A stretch of 64,000 bases of DNA from positions 1-64,000 of the forward strand of contig JACNGQ010000246.1 in assembly GCA_014384025.1 (NCBI GenBank), written 5' to 3'. Of this stretch, positions 9,852-18,733 are shown in pieces; position 1 is the first letter of the stretch, and each line of letters starts with the position of its first letter. Made by a program: the position numbers and the translations under genes. Under the pieces are notes generated by a model. It worked only from the letters and a program-made list of their open reading frames with translations, was not told where the DNA came from and searched no databases. The DNA comes from Planctomycetota bacterium (GTDB taxonomy: Bacteria; Planctomycetota; Phycisphaerae; Sedimentisphaerales; Anaerobacaceae).

Positions 9852-10424
9852 ATGGTGGTCATGGCCGAAACGATTGATGATGAACGTCTCGTCGAACAAT
9901 TTAATCGGGGTGACGAATCTGCTTTTGACAGGATTGTCGGGCAATATTCGTCCGATGTTGCATCACTGGCCAGTCGATTGCTCGGCTGGTCCGGCGAGGT
10001 CGAAGATGTTACGCAAGACATCTTCCTCGCTGCATTTCTCGGCCTGAAAAAATTTCGCTGCGATTGCAGCCTTAGAACCTGGCTCTTTACCATAACGGTC
10101 AATAAATGCCGCAGTTACCGATATAAGCGAATGCTCCAGAGGCGTCGAATATCACAGGTTGCTGATAAAGCTATTGATGCTTCGGCGGGCACAGCGGATA
10201 AGTCCTCTATGGACAACGAGACTTTCGACCGTATTCGTCGTGCTATTCAAGCTTTACCTGCTAAATATCGTGAGGCGGTCGTATTAAGGTATCTGCAAGA
10301 GCTTCCAGCCGAACAAATCAGCCGGATTCTCGGAATATCTAAAAACGCATTGCAGGTCCGGCTGAACCGCGCCAGGGCACGTTTAAGAGATGACCTGGGT
10401 GAACTGACAAAGGAGAAATTATGA
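9852..10424 (+). CDS. ECF-type RNA polymerase sigma factor
   Basis: About 190 residues. Region 2 is seen as ESAFDRIVGQYSSDVASLAS ... EDVTQDIFLAAFLGL ... RTWLFTITVNKCRSY, and region 4 as LPAKYREAVVLRYLQELPAEQI followed by the HTH SRILGISKNALQVRLNRAR. There is no sigma region 3, as expected for the ECF group. The start could be ATG 9852 or 9861; neither has a good Shine-Dalgarno site, and the frame is open further upstream into metK. Its stop overlaps the next gene by four bases (ATGA), so the two are translationally coupled. The partner genes have no zinc-binding anti-sigma motif. Confidence 0.9.
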   Translation: MVVMAETIDDERLVEQFNRGDESAFDRIVGQYSSDVASLASRLLGWSGEVEDVTQDIFLAAFLGLKKFRCDCSLRTWLFTITVNKCRSYRYKRMLQRRRISQVADKAIDASAGTADKSSMDNETFDRIRRAIQALPAKYREAVVLRYLQELPAEQISRILGISKNALQVRLNRARARLRDDLGELTKEKL

Positions 10425-11047
10425 CAGAAGACCAAATAAAACAACTGCTTCAGGAAGCAGACCGTATAGCGGGCCTGCCAGGCCCCGTTTCTGCCAATCT
10501 CTCCGCCATAGTCCGTCGCCGTGCCCATCGGAGACATTTGCGTATAAGTATAACCGCTCCTCTGGCTGCGGCCGCTGTTATTCTGATAGCTGTCGGTATC
10601 TCGAACTTTACATTCAGGCCGACTGAAAAAACAAAAGACCAGGAGAAAATCGTCTTGCTTGAAAAACAGTTTGAACAGCTCCAGGCAAAAACTGATGCCG
10701 CAATAAACCTCATACAGGAGATGCTTGTTGCCGAGCAAAAACAACACTCGCTTAATGAACTCGAAGTCCAGCTTGCAAGTATTCCCGACCCACTCGAAGA
10801 AATACAGAGGCAGGTTGATAAAACCGCTTCTATCCTCATATATCAGGCAGACCGTTTGTATCGCGAGCTAAACAGAACGGATTCCGCAGTCGAGACCTAC
10901 AACCGAGTCATCGAGCTTTTCCCGAAGACTAACCAGGCACAGAAAGCACGACAGCGATTATTAGAAATCGAAAGCAGAAAGTTCAACAAAATAGATTCAA
11001 AAGGAGAGTTGAAATGGAAGCCACAAATCGTTTCGTTATCTTGTTAA
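10421..11047 (+). CDS. Single-pass membrane coiled-coil protein, candidate anti-sigma factor
   Basis: The 208-residue protein has a cytoplasmic N-terminus of about 45 residues, one transmembrane helix (about 46-64, APLAAAAVILIAVGISNF), a long coiled coil (about 72-125) and a short TPR-like helical pair (AVETYNRVIELFPKTNQAQKARQRLLEIE). Its ATG overlaps the ECF sigma stop, the usual position of an anti-sigma factor, and the short cytoplasmic domain followed by a single helix fits that architecture. The HxxxCxxC zinc motif of classical anti-sigma factors is absent, so the role is inferred from position only. Its last 34 bases overlap the next gene. Confidence 0.75.
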   Translation: MTEDQIKQLLQEADRIAGLPGPVSANLSAIVRRRAHRRHLRISITAPLAAAAVILIAVGISNFTFRPTEKTKDQEKIVLLEKQFEQLQAKTDAAINLIQEMLVAEQKQHSLNELEVQLASIPDPLEEIQRQVDKTASILIYQADRLYRELNRTDSAVETYNRVIELFPKTNQAQKARQRLLEIESRKFNKIDSKGELKWKPQIVSLSC

Positions 11048-12318
11048 TTTTGGTCCTTTTCGCATCAGCTCCGGCTCAATCAGCTAACCAGCCGACAGCG
11101 GCTCAGATATCAAGCACGCACTCTGCAAGCTGTTTGGTCAAGATAACGTTCGATCCGCTTGTTTTGTCACTCGATAGTATCACTATAGACTATCTGCTGC
11201 ACAGTACCAGCGTTGGTGGCAGGGTTGTCCGTGAAATACTCGATATCACACCGGATCAGGTTTCTGAAATCTTTATAATCGAGACGTTGGGTGGCGCTTC
11301 CGGCAGGGCATTGACGGAACCTTCAATGAGGAGAGCTACACCTACAGGCATGAATGAATACGAGTATGAGATGATGAAGGAGAGGGAGCGAGTGGGGCGG
11401 GAGTACGCAGCTTCTACCTCTCCGCCCGGGTCTTCTCGCAGAACTTCGGCAACAACTGCAATACCACCGAATTCTGCTGCTGAGCAAACGATTCTTTTGA
11501 AGCTTCAGGTTAACCTGCCGGAGAACGCCAAACCCGCAGCAGAGGAGTTTATGTATGCTCTTGTTGACAGCCTTAGGAGCACTCTTGTTAAAGTTTTCGA
11601 GGACTATAAGCTAAGATATGAAAGCCAGCTAAAGCTCGCAGAACAGGAAGCCACCCGCGCTGAAACCGACTTGCGTGAAAAGCAAAAAACTCTCAGGGAA
11701 ATCTCACGCTCCCGTGTTCTTGACCACGACCAGATTCTCGCTGATATTTACCGCCTGCGTCAGGAAGTTCAGACTGCCAGGATGAGTCAGGCCTCCAACC
11801 AGGTCATTATCGACGCAACAACCAAGCGAATATCTGAAATTCAGATCAAGATAACCGAACATCTCGAGAATGACGCGATAAGCATAGAACAACAGAAAAT
11901 AATCGACTTGATCGGTAAGCTACTCGTTGAAGCGGAAAAACAAGCTAAGGCGGGCACGATAACAGCTTCTCAGGTTGATGAAATAAAGGAAAGACTTGCC
12001 AGAGAAAGAATAGCAAAAGCCACGCGGCGCGAATCACTCAGTAATTCTATCGGAGGCAATCTGATAGAGTCTCTTAATAAAGAATTAGCTGACCGTTTGA
12101 TACAGGAAACGCAGCAAGAGGCATCCCTTACCAGTCTTGAAAAGCAACAGGTTGAAGCAGAAGCGCTACTTGCCAAGGCCGACGACTATGAGCTGCTCTC
12201 ACTCAAGTCGGATATGGCCAAACAAAGCCTTCAGGAATCGATTCTTTGGCGTGACAGAACAAGCAGACAAATACGTTTGCTTCAATCGCCAATGGTGTCC
12301 ATTCTGGGCGGCGAATAA
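11014..12318 (+). CDS. Exported coiled-coil protein of unknown function
   Basis: A 434-residue protein with a clear signal peptide (RFVILLILVLFASAPAQSA). Residues about 30-95 form a small beta-rich domain. A Ser/Pro/Thr-rich linker with several Arg and Glu runs follows, and residues about 165-425 are almost continuous heptad-rich coiled coil (QLKLAEQEATRAETDLREKQ and similar). I do not recognise a family. AAGGAG seven bases before the ATG supports the start even though it lies inside the previous gene. It probably forms a unit with the sigma and membrane genes before it, with the periplasmic coiled coil perhaps contacting the membrane partner. Confidence 0.75.
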   Translation: MEATNRFVILLILVLFASAPAQSANQPTAAQISSTHSASCLVKITFDPLVLSLDSITIDYLLHSTSVGGRVVREILDITPDQVSEIFIIETLGGASGRALTEPSMRRATPTGMNEYEYEMMKERERVGREYAASTSPPGSSRRTSATTAIPPNSAAEQTILLKLQVNLPENAKPAAEEFMYALVDSLRSTLVKVFEDYKLRYESQLKLAEQEATRAETDLREKQKTLREISRSRVLDHDQILADIYRLRQEVQTARMSQASNQVIIDATTKRISEIQIKITEHLENDAISIEQQKIIDLIGKLLVEAEKQAKAGTITASQVDEIKERLARERIAKATRRESLSNSIGGNLIESLNKELADRLIQETQQEASLTSLEKQQVEAEALLAKADDYELLSLKSDMAKQSLQESILWRDRTSRQIRLLQSPMVSILGGE

Positions 12319-12338
12319 AACATTGTTTGCATAGGTGT

Positions 12339-12377
12339 ACCCGGGGGTCCGCCATAACTATCCGGCGGGCCCCGGGT
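12339..12377. terminator. GC-rich hairpin between convergent genes
   Basis: ACCCGGGGGTCCGCC can pair with GGCGGGCCCCGGGT with one bulge around a 13-nt spacer. It sits between two convergent genes. There is no T-tract on either side, so it may act as a barrier or a Rho-dependent end rather than a true intrinsic terminator. Confidence 0.45.
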
Positions 12378-12449
12378 AAAGCTTAAAATCAGTTAAATTT
12401 AATAAAAAACTATTTTCACACCAGGCGACACACTCGACACGATATGAAA

Positions 12450-14060
12450 TTAGTGTTTAAAGTGTCGTTTACCTGTAAAGACCATCGCAATGCCGTTTTT
12501 GTCTGCGGTGGCGATTACTTCATCGTCTTTTTTAGAGCCGCCCGGCTGAACTATTGCAGTCACTCCTGCTTTTGCCGCATTTATAATGTTATCCGGGAAG
12601 GGGAAGAACGCATCAGAGGCCATGGCACAGCCTTTCGACTCGTCGCCGGCATGCTTAAAAGCAATCAGCCCTGACTCAACACGATTCATCTGGCCCGCCC
12701 CTACGCCTAAAACCTTCTTATTTTTGACCAGCACGATTGTATTGCTCTTCGTATGCTTGGCGACGAGCCAGGCGAGCTTCAAATCGTCAAGCTGGCTTTT
12801 GGTGGGCTTTGCCTTTGTCGGATACGTCAGGACATCCGGCTCCCAGCCGGCTAAATCACGTTTCTGTAAGAGCAGACCGCCGATTACACAGCGGATGTCA
12901 AACTCACTGCAGTCAATCTTCGCTCTGTCAATCGGCCCTGTTTCTATCAGCCGGACTCTGTCGCCCCAGGTTTTGAGCGTCCTTATTATCTCGATAGCAT
13001 CCTTATCATATTCAGGTGCGATAATCACCTCTGCAAAGAATCCTACGGCCCCTAATGCTTTACCGAATCGGCTGTAAGATTCCATGATCGTTCGTGCTAA
13101 TTCGACTTCCACTTTCCTGTTCAGGGCGATAATACTGCCGAACGCACTAATTACATCACCCTCATAAGCCTTTCGGTATGCAACGCAAATATCATCATCA
13201 ATGGCACAGCCGCACGGATTAAGATGCTTAACAACGACCGCGGCCGGTTCGGTAAATTCCTTAACCAATTCGAACGCCGCATTAGTATCAAGAAGATTGT
13301 TAAAACTGATGTCTATGCCGCCTTCCAATAAAGTGCCGCTGCTGGTCGAAGTTTCACTGCTTGGCGGCAGCTTGTAGAAGGCCGCGGTTTGATGGGGATT
13401 TTCACCGTAGCGCAACGATGCGGTTTTGCTGATTGCAATTGACACTTTCTCAGGATACTCTTCGCCTGATATGGAGTTAAGATATTTTGCTATCGCTGTA
13501 TCATAGGAAGCCGTCAAGCCGAACACAATCCGTGCGAAATCGCTTCGCAGCTTCTCACTAACGGCCCCGTTGTTTTTCTCCATCTCTTCGATGACCTGGT
13601 CGTACTGGCTGGCTTGTGTTACGACCGTTAAGAACTTATGATTTTTCGCGGCTGATCGAAGCATACTTGGCCCGCCAATATCGATGTTTTCAATTGCTTC
13701 GGCCAATGTACAGTCTGATTTGGCGATTGTCTGTTCGAACGGATACAGATTTACACATACTAAATCAATCGGTTCGATATTATGTTCTTTCATTGCTGCC
13801 TTGTGTTCACTTTTATCACGAAGCCCCAGCAGCGCCCCATGTATCTTTGGATGAAGTGTTTTTACCCTGCCATCCATCATTTCGGGAAAACCAGTAACTG
13901 ACTCAATACCAACAACGTCCAGCCCGGCTTCGCTGAGCTTTTTAGCTGTTCCGCCGGTGCTGATTATCTTAACTCCCATCTTGCTGAGCTTGCCGGCGAA
14001 ATCGACCACGCCGCTTTTGTCAGAAACACTTATTAATGCCGTCTTGATTTTTACGTCCAT
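12450..14060 (-). CDS. purH: Bifunctional AICAR transformylase / IMP cyclohydrolase
   Basis: PurH performs the last two steps of purine synthesis, AICAR to FAICAR and then IMP. The N-terminal MGS-like IMP cyclohydrolase domain shows [28 protein letters not shown] and [17 protein letters not shown]. The transformylase domain shows [12 protein letters not shown] (the catalytic Lys-His pair), [20 protein letters not shown] and [11 protein letters not shown] near the C-terminus. The 536-residue length is typical. AAGGAG lies eight bases before the ATG. The protein ends in HFKH as is usual for the family. No other purine genes are adjacent. Confidence 0.97.
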   Translation of the reverse strand: MDVKIKTALISVSDKSGVVDFAGKLSKMGVKIISTGGTAKKLSEAGLDVVGIESVTGFPEMMDGRVKTLHPKIHGALLGLRDKSEHKAAMKEHNIEPIDLVCVNLYPFEQTIAKSDCTLAEAIENIDIGGPSMLRSAAKNHKFLTVVTQASQYDQVIEEMEKNNGAVSEKLRSDFARIVFGLTASYDTAIAKYLNSISGEEYPEKVSIAISKTASLRYGENPHQTAAFYKLPPSSETSTSSGTLLEGGIDISFNNLLDTNAAFELVKEFTEPAAVVVKHLNPCGCAIDDDICVAYRKAYEGDVISAFGSIIALNRKVEVELARTIMESYSRFGKALGAVGFFAEVIIAPEYDKDAIEIIRTLKTWGDRVRLIETGPIDRAKIDCSEFDIRCVIGGLLLQKRDLAGWEPDVLTYPTKAKPTKSQLDDLKLAWLVAKHTKSNTIVLVKNKKVLGVGAGQMNRVESGLIAFKHAGDESKGCAMASDAFFPFPDNIINAAKAGVTAIVQPGGSKKDDEVIATADKNGIAMVFTGKRHFKH

Positions 14061-14173
14061 TCGTACTCCTTTTGTTTTGAAATTTCCTTGTTCAGTTTTT
14101 ACTATTGGTCCCTCGTATTCCGTATTACATCCAGTCGGTTTTGTATATAGATGCTGTATTTCGGATCTACGAA

Positions 14174-15286
14174 TTATTTAACCGGCTGCAGGCATGCAAT
14201 CCGGCCGTGTTCATCAGCGATATAAATTTTCGAGTCTGTTATATTGGCTGTGTGTCTCGTAACCTCTGCAAAATTAACCGAATATAGTTTCTTTGCGGTG
14301 AGGTTATCCATCACCACAAGCTTCCTGTCCTTGGTAATGACATAAGCCCTGTCTTTGGCTTCAGCCAATAAATCAACGCCACCCGGAACCGACCACATGA
14401 ATTGTCCGCTTTGTTTGTCTATTGCTGTAACACCCTTGGCGGGGACATATTGATAGACAACTTGTTGTGTTATACGAGGCTCTCTATCAAGCATGCCGGC
14501 GGTCTGATATTTCCAAACAAGCTGCCTTTTCAAAGGTAAGCCAACCATATCGACTCTGTAAACATTTGTATCCTTGCTGGCAAAAAACAGCGATATTCCA
14601 TCTCTGATAATCGGTCCGGCTATGCCGCCGGCAGCATCAAATTGCCACAACTTTATTGGCTTGTCCGGCGCAATACTTATCACATTACCTGCATCGGTCC
14701 CAAAGATGACGGAGATGTCATGGGCGATAATAGAAGTAATTATCGAATCGTTTTTGGCGGCGACCTCGAAAATCTGAACCTTATCTTCGGCCCGCAAAGT
14801 ATGCAAACGTTTGTCGGTTCCACCAAGGTAAAAATACGAACTGTTGCGGGCGGCAGGACAGGCTATACCAAATCCCACATCTACGTTGTTGAGCTGATTT
14901 CCCGTTAGCGGGTCAATCTCAATCAGTTTTGTGCCAACTATCGATATAAGCTCATCTCCGTAAAGCTTCAATCCTGCAATGGGCAGGCCTTCCGGCGCAA
15001 CAACCCTGCGGAATATGATATCCCCGTTTTCCTTGTTCAGAGAAACCATATAATTCCGGTTTGAAATTGCATAGATACTGTTACCGAGAATAAGCAATTG
15101 CTCCAAACGCTCAGTGTTTTGGATCGACAGCTTACTTTCCCACAATATTTTCAGGTTGGCGTGCTCAAGCAGCTTCGGTGAAACGAGCCTTTGCGAACTA
15201 CCTTCTGCCGCAACGCTGTATTGCACAAAACACAAGCCTAAAAGAATCGCCAATAAAACAAACCTGTTTTTCAACATTCTTGCCAT
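14174..15286 (-). CDS. Exported PQQ-type beta-propeller repeat protein
   Basis: The protein has a signal peptide (RFVLLAILLGLCFVQYSVAA) and then a beta-propeller of PQQ/Trp-docking-like blades, visible as repeated 'xxLNKENGDIIFRR', 'IEIDPLTGNQL', 'IDKQSGQFMWSV' and 'VMDNLTAKKL' turns. It resembles BamB-like and PQQ-binding-like scaffold proteins, but no methanol-dehydrogenase catalytic residues are seen. A start at 15286 is supported by GAGGG eight bases upstream and by the signal peptide; a longer frame to 15397 overlaps the preceding gene. It forms a pair with the small gene upstream and lies 113 bp before purH. Confidence 0.85.
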   Translation of the reverse strand: MARMLKNRFVLLAILLGLCFVQYSVAAEGSSQRLVSPKLLEHANLKILWESKLSIQNTERLEQLLILGNSIYAISNRNYMVSLNKENGDIIFRRVVAPEGLPIAGLKLYGDELISIVGTKLIEIDPLTGNQLNNVDVGFGIACPAARNSSYFYLGGTDKRLHTLRAEDKVQIFEVAAKNDSIITSIIAHDISVIFGTDAGNVISIAPDKPIKLWQFDAAGGIAGPIIRDGISLFFASKDTNVYRVDMVGLPLKRQLVWKYQTAGMLDREPRITQQVVYQYVPAKGVTAIDKQSGQFMWSVPGGVDLLAEAKDRAYVITKDRKLVVMDNLTAKKLYSVNFAEVTRHTANITDSKIYIADEHGRIACLQPVK

Positions 15287-15314
15287 TTCATCAACCCTCA
15301 AAAAAACTTTACAT

Positions 15315-15611
15315 TTACGGTAGTTCGACATAGTCAGCCAAATCGACATTCTGTTCCTCTTCGAAATTCTGCATTTGTTGAATGCGTTCGATATCATCTT
15401 TTATTCGATTTACCAGCTTAAATATATAGGGCTTACCTACCAGGCGGTTTTTCAGGTCATCGAGCATTGGCTCCCAGGTTCCGCCGTATAATTGTGCTTT
15501 AAGAACGACCAGCATACGATGCTCATCGCTCAGGCGGTCAACAAAATCGCTTAAGACTTTGTTGACTCTTGTTTTACCATCTTTCTTACTATTTACGCTC
15601 AACTCATCCAT
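15315..15611 (-). CDS. Small conserved helical protein of unknown function
   Basis: About 98 residues, predicted all-helical. It begins MDELSVNSKKDGKTRV and contains a basic/aromatic central block (LVGKPYIFKLVNRIKDDIERIQ) before an acidic C-terminus (FEEEQNVDLADYVELP). I do not recognise a family. The start at 15611 has GAGG at good spacing, and the longer frame to 15722 runs into the divergent promoter region. Only 28 bp separate it from the propeller gene, so they are probably co-transcribed. The 160 bp between it and the prolyl oligopeptidase should hold two divergent promoters, though no clear consensus stands out. Confidence 0.6.
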   Translation of the reverse strand: MDELSVNSKKDGKTRVNKVLSDFVDRLSDEHRMLVVLKAQLYGGTWEPMLDDLKNRLVGKPYIFKLVNRIKDDIERIQQMQNFEEEQNVDLADYVELP

Positions 15612-15771
15612 TCGCCAAAACCTCATTTTGGGTCGAATAATAACCGCCATTGACAAAAATTGCAACAAATTTTCCCAAATTAACCTAATTCGTATTTGAC
15701 AGGGCTTTATACACTTCTTCAAATACAGTTTCTATAAAATAATTTATTATCAGATGATGAGGATATCAACT

Positions 15772-17904
15772 ATGAAATATTTAAACATACGTTTATTTGC
15801 CGCTTTACTCGTTTGGATTGCATTGTGTTGTGGATGCAGGCAACTCGAAGTCCAGACCGGCGGATTGACCTATCCCCAGGCACACAGGGATTCTGTTATT
15901 GATGTCTATCACGGTACCGAAGTTCCCGATCCCTACCGCTGGCTCGAAGATGCTGATGCAAAAGAAACTCAGAGCTGGGTTGCAAAGCAGAATGAGCTGA
16001 CATCTGATTTTCTGTCAACTGTTTCTGTCAGAAGGAAAATCGAGACACGTCTGAAAAATTTAATGAATTACCCCCGATATTCAGCTCCGTACAAGCGGGG
16101 CGAACGCTATTTCTTCAGAAAAAATGACGGCCTCCAAAATCAATCCGTCCTCTATTTTAAGCAAACACTCGATAGCCAGCCCGCTGTCGTTATCAATCCT
16201 AATTTGCTCAGTACCGATGGCACCGTTGCCGTAAGCACTACGGCTGTAAGCGAAGATGGCACCCTGCTGGCCTATGCCGTCTCTCGTAGCGGAAGCGACC
16301 GGCAGGAAATCAAAATCCGCACAATCGATTCCGGGCAGGATTATGAGGAAACTCTCCAATGGTGCCGATTTACTTCCGTCGCCTGGAAGCACGACAACAC
16401 AGGCTTCTTTTACAATCGTTTCCCTGATCCCAATACTGTTTCCGTTGAGGACCAGACAAACTATAGCCGGGTTTATTGGCACAAGCTCGGCACGCCGCAA
16501 TCAAAGGACAAACTCATATACGAACGCCCGGACAAAAAGGAATTAGGTTTCTCACCATTGGTTACTGAGGACGGCAAATTTCTCATTCTCTATGTATATC
16601 ACGGCACCGACCCTAAGAACCGTATTTATTATCGTCCTGTTGAAAGCGGCGGTCCGTTTATAAGACTGCTCGATGATGCCGATGCCCGCTATGACTTTGT
16701 TGGGAATATTGGCTCGGTCTTTTACTTTAATACCGACCTTGACGCTCCTCGCGGACGAATCATCGCTATCGATACAAATAATCCCGCACGCAGCGATTGG
16801 CATACAATCCTGCCGCAAACCAAAGACGTAATCGATTATATTGCCCTTATTAATAACCACTTCGTTGTTGCCTATATGCACGATGTTCACCACCAGCTTA
16901 AAATTTATGACCTCGACGGTGATTTTGTCCGCGAAATTCCACTGCCTGCTCTCGGCAGGGTCGGTAGCCTGTCCGGCAGACAGGACGATACTGAAATGTT
17001 CTTTTCTTTTACCTCATTTCTCTTCCCTGATACGAACTATCGCTATGATTTTCGCAATGAGCAGTTGGCTATTTTCCAAAAGCCTGAAATCGATTTTGAT
17101 TCTTCGGACTATAAGACCACACAGGTTTTCTATCATTCCAAAGATAACACCCGTGTCCCTATGTTCATTACACATAAGAAAGGTCTCAAGCTCGACGGCA
17201 ATAATCCGACACTTCTTTACGCCTATGGTGGATTTAACATTAATATCAGACCATCTTTTTCAGTATCTGTCATTAATTGGCTTGAGATGGGTGGGGTATA
17301 TTGTGTTGCTAATCTGCGGGGAGGCTCCGAATACGGCGAAACCTGGCATCAGGCCGGTATGCTCGATAAAAAGCAGAACGTATTTGATGATTTCATCGCC
17401 GCCGCCGAGTGGCTCATTGCAAATAAATACACCAATGTGAAAAAGCTTGCAATAAGGGGCGGTAGTAATGGCGGCCTGCTCGTTTCCGCCTGTATGTTAC
17501 AGCGTCCTGATTTATTTGGTGCTGTTATATGCCAGGTTCCTGTTACTGATATGCTGAGATATCACAAGTTTACCGTTGGCCGCTACTGGGTGCCGGAATA
17601 CGGCAACGCTGAGGCCTCTGCCGAACATTTTAAGTTTCTATATATCTATTCTCCGCTCCACAACATAAAAGAAGGTGTGGGTTATCCGCCCATCTTTGTT
17701 ACCTCGGCGGATACGGATGACCGTGTTGTTCCCTCTCACGCCAAGAAATTCGTGGCCACTATCCAGGCAAAAGCCACCGGCAATAATCCCATCCTGCTCC
17801 GCGTGGAAACAAAGGCCGGACATGGCGGAGGCAAGCCAATAACCAAAGTAATTGAAGAGCAGGCAGATATTTATGCTTTTCTCTTCAAAGTGTTGGATAT
17901 GTAA
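15772..17904 (+). CDS. Prolyl oligopeptidase (S9A), lipoprotein form
   Basis: A serine peptidase cleaving after proline in short peptides. The N-terminus has a lipobox (LCCGC), suggesting a lipid-anchored periplasmic enzyme. The S9 N-terminal seven-bladed propeller runs from about residue 40 to 430, beginning with YHGTEVPDPYRWLED, which is diagnostic. The C-terminal hydrolase shows GGFNINIRPSFS, the nucleophile block IRGGSNGGLLVSA, the Asp block SADTDDRVVPSHAKKF and the His block KAGHGGGKP, so the triad is complete. Length is as expected. The ATG at 15772 follows GAGGATAT; an in-frame ATG at 15754 is less well placed. Confidence 0.95.
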   Translation: MKYLNIRLFAALLVWIALCCGCRQLEVQTGGLTYPQAHRDSVIDVYHGTEVPDPYRWLEDADAKETQSWVAKQNELTSDFLSTVSVRRKIETRLKNLMNYPRYSAPYKRGERYFFRKNDGLQNQSVLYFKQTLDSQPAVVINPNLLSTDGTVAVSTTAVSEDGTLLAYAVSRSGSDRQEIKIRTIDSGQDYEETLQWCRFTSVAWKHDNTGFFYNRFPDPNTVSVEDQTNYSRVYWHKLGTPQSKDKLIYERPDKKELGFSPLVTEDGKFLILYVYHGTDPKNRIYYRPVESGGPFIRLLDDADARYDFVGNIGSVFYFNTDLDAPRGRIIAIDTNNPARSDWHTILPQTKDVIDYIALINNHFVVAYMHDVHHQLKIYDLDGDFVREIPLPALGRVGSLSGRQDDTEMFFSFTSFLFPDTNYRYDFRNEQLAIFQKPEIDFDSSDYKTTQVFYHSKDNTRVPMFITHKKGLKLDGNNPTLLYAYGGFNINIRPSFSVSVINWLEMGGVYCVANLRGGSEYGETWHQAGMLDKKQNVFDDFIAAAEWLIANKYTNVKKLAIRGGSNGGLLVSACMLQRPDLFGAVICQVPVTDMLRYHKFTVGRYWVPEYGNAEASAEHFKFLYIYSPLHNIKEGVGYPPIFVTSADTDDRVVPSHAKKFVATIQAKATGNNPILLRVETKAGHGGGKPITKVIEEQADIYAFLFKVLDM

Positions 17905-17915
17905 TAAATCTTTTC

Positions 17916-17937
17916 AAAGATTTTTTTCATATCATTC
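17916..17937 (+). terminator. Intrinsic terminator after the prolyl oligopeptidase gene
   Basis: AAATCTTT and AAAGATTT form a tight AT-rich stem with a TC loop, followed directly by four more T residues, 12 bp after the stop codon. Confidence 0.7.
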
Positions 17938-17962
17938 ATTGAAACGTATAACTAAGTTGCCC

Positions 17963-18682
17963 TTAGGGATTCATTGAAATCCTGTTTCGGATGTTTTCTA
18001 ATTTCCCAAAGCATATAAGTTCATCACTGAGCAGGATTTTCATATTGGCCGTTGGATTGGGTATTGTTTCACCGCTCCTTACAGTTGCCAGTACCGTAAT
18101 ATCGTATTCCCTGAGTTGTGAATTCGCAAGTGTCTTATTAAGGATGGGACTTCCGGAGCTGACTGTGATGCGTGAAATACCGTATCCACCGGTTACCAGG
18201 AGCAATTCTTCAAAGGACACTTTTTGAAAGATTTCTTTTTTAATGATTTTTTTCCTGAGTAAAGTCGTCATTTTCCTGACAAATTTTTCGTATGTGGAAA
18301 CCTTATAAATTCCATACACAACAGCTACAATAATTGCCAGATTCACCCATTTTACTAAATCGGGTGGGATGTCAACTGGTAGGAATGATTCGGACAATTT
18401 GGAAAGTATAGTTTTTTGGGGAACCAGAGAGCCGGCTAATGTGGCAATCATAATTACCAGACCTGCGTTGCCTAAGATTATAAGAACTGAAGCAATCTTG
18501 CGTCTTTGTTTGTCGCCGGTAATCAACTCCGATTCCTTCGTTGTGAATCCTGTACCCGAAAAGCACGACAGCGCCTGGAATTTTGCCAAAGACCACTCAA
18601 GTCCGGTTAATTGAAATGCTATCGCACCGATTCTAACCACAACAAAAGATACAATTAATGTTAGAATAAACAAGACTAACAT
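17963..18682 (-). CDS. Membrane protein with K+-channel-like pore segment and TrkA-C (RCK_C) domain
   Basis: The 239-residue protein has a first TM helix (3-22), then LAKFQALSCFSGTGFTTKESE, which resembles the pore loop and selectivity region of TrkH/KtrB transporters. Two further TM helices follow (about 65-83 and 110-127). Residues about 155-238 form a TrkA-C/RCK_C ligand-binding domain (ITVSSGSPILNKTLANSQLREYDITVLATVR ... ILLSDELICFGK, split here by the membrane-distal loop). The likely role is ligand-gated ion flux, probably K+, but this is inferred. GAGGAG precedes the ATG. It is the last gene of the long minus-strand run and follows corA. Confidence 0.75.
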   Translation of the reverse strand: MLVLFILTLIVSFVVVRIGAIAFQLTGLEWSLAKFQALSCFSGTGFTTKESELITGDKQRRKIASVLIILGNAGLVIMIATLAGSLVPQKTILSKLSESFLPVDIPPDLVKWVNLAIIVAVVYGIYKVSTYEKFVRKMTTLLRKKIIKKEIFQKVSFEELLLVTGGYGISRITVSSGSPILNKTLANSQLREYDITVLATVRSGETIPNPTANMKILLSDELICFGKLENIRNRISMNP

Positions 18683-18733
18683 AGATATTACTCCTCAGAT
18701 GATGGAATGCTAATAATGCCCCCCATAGTTTAT

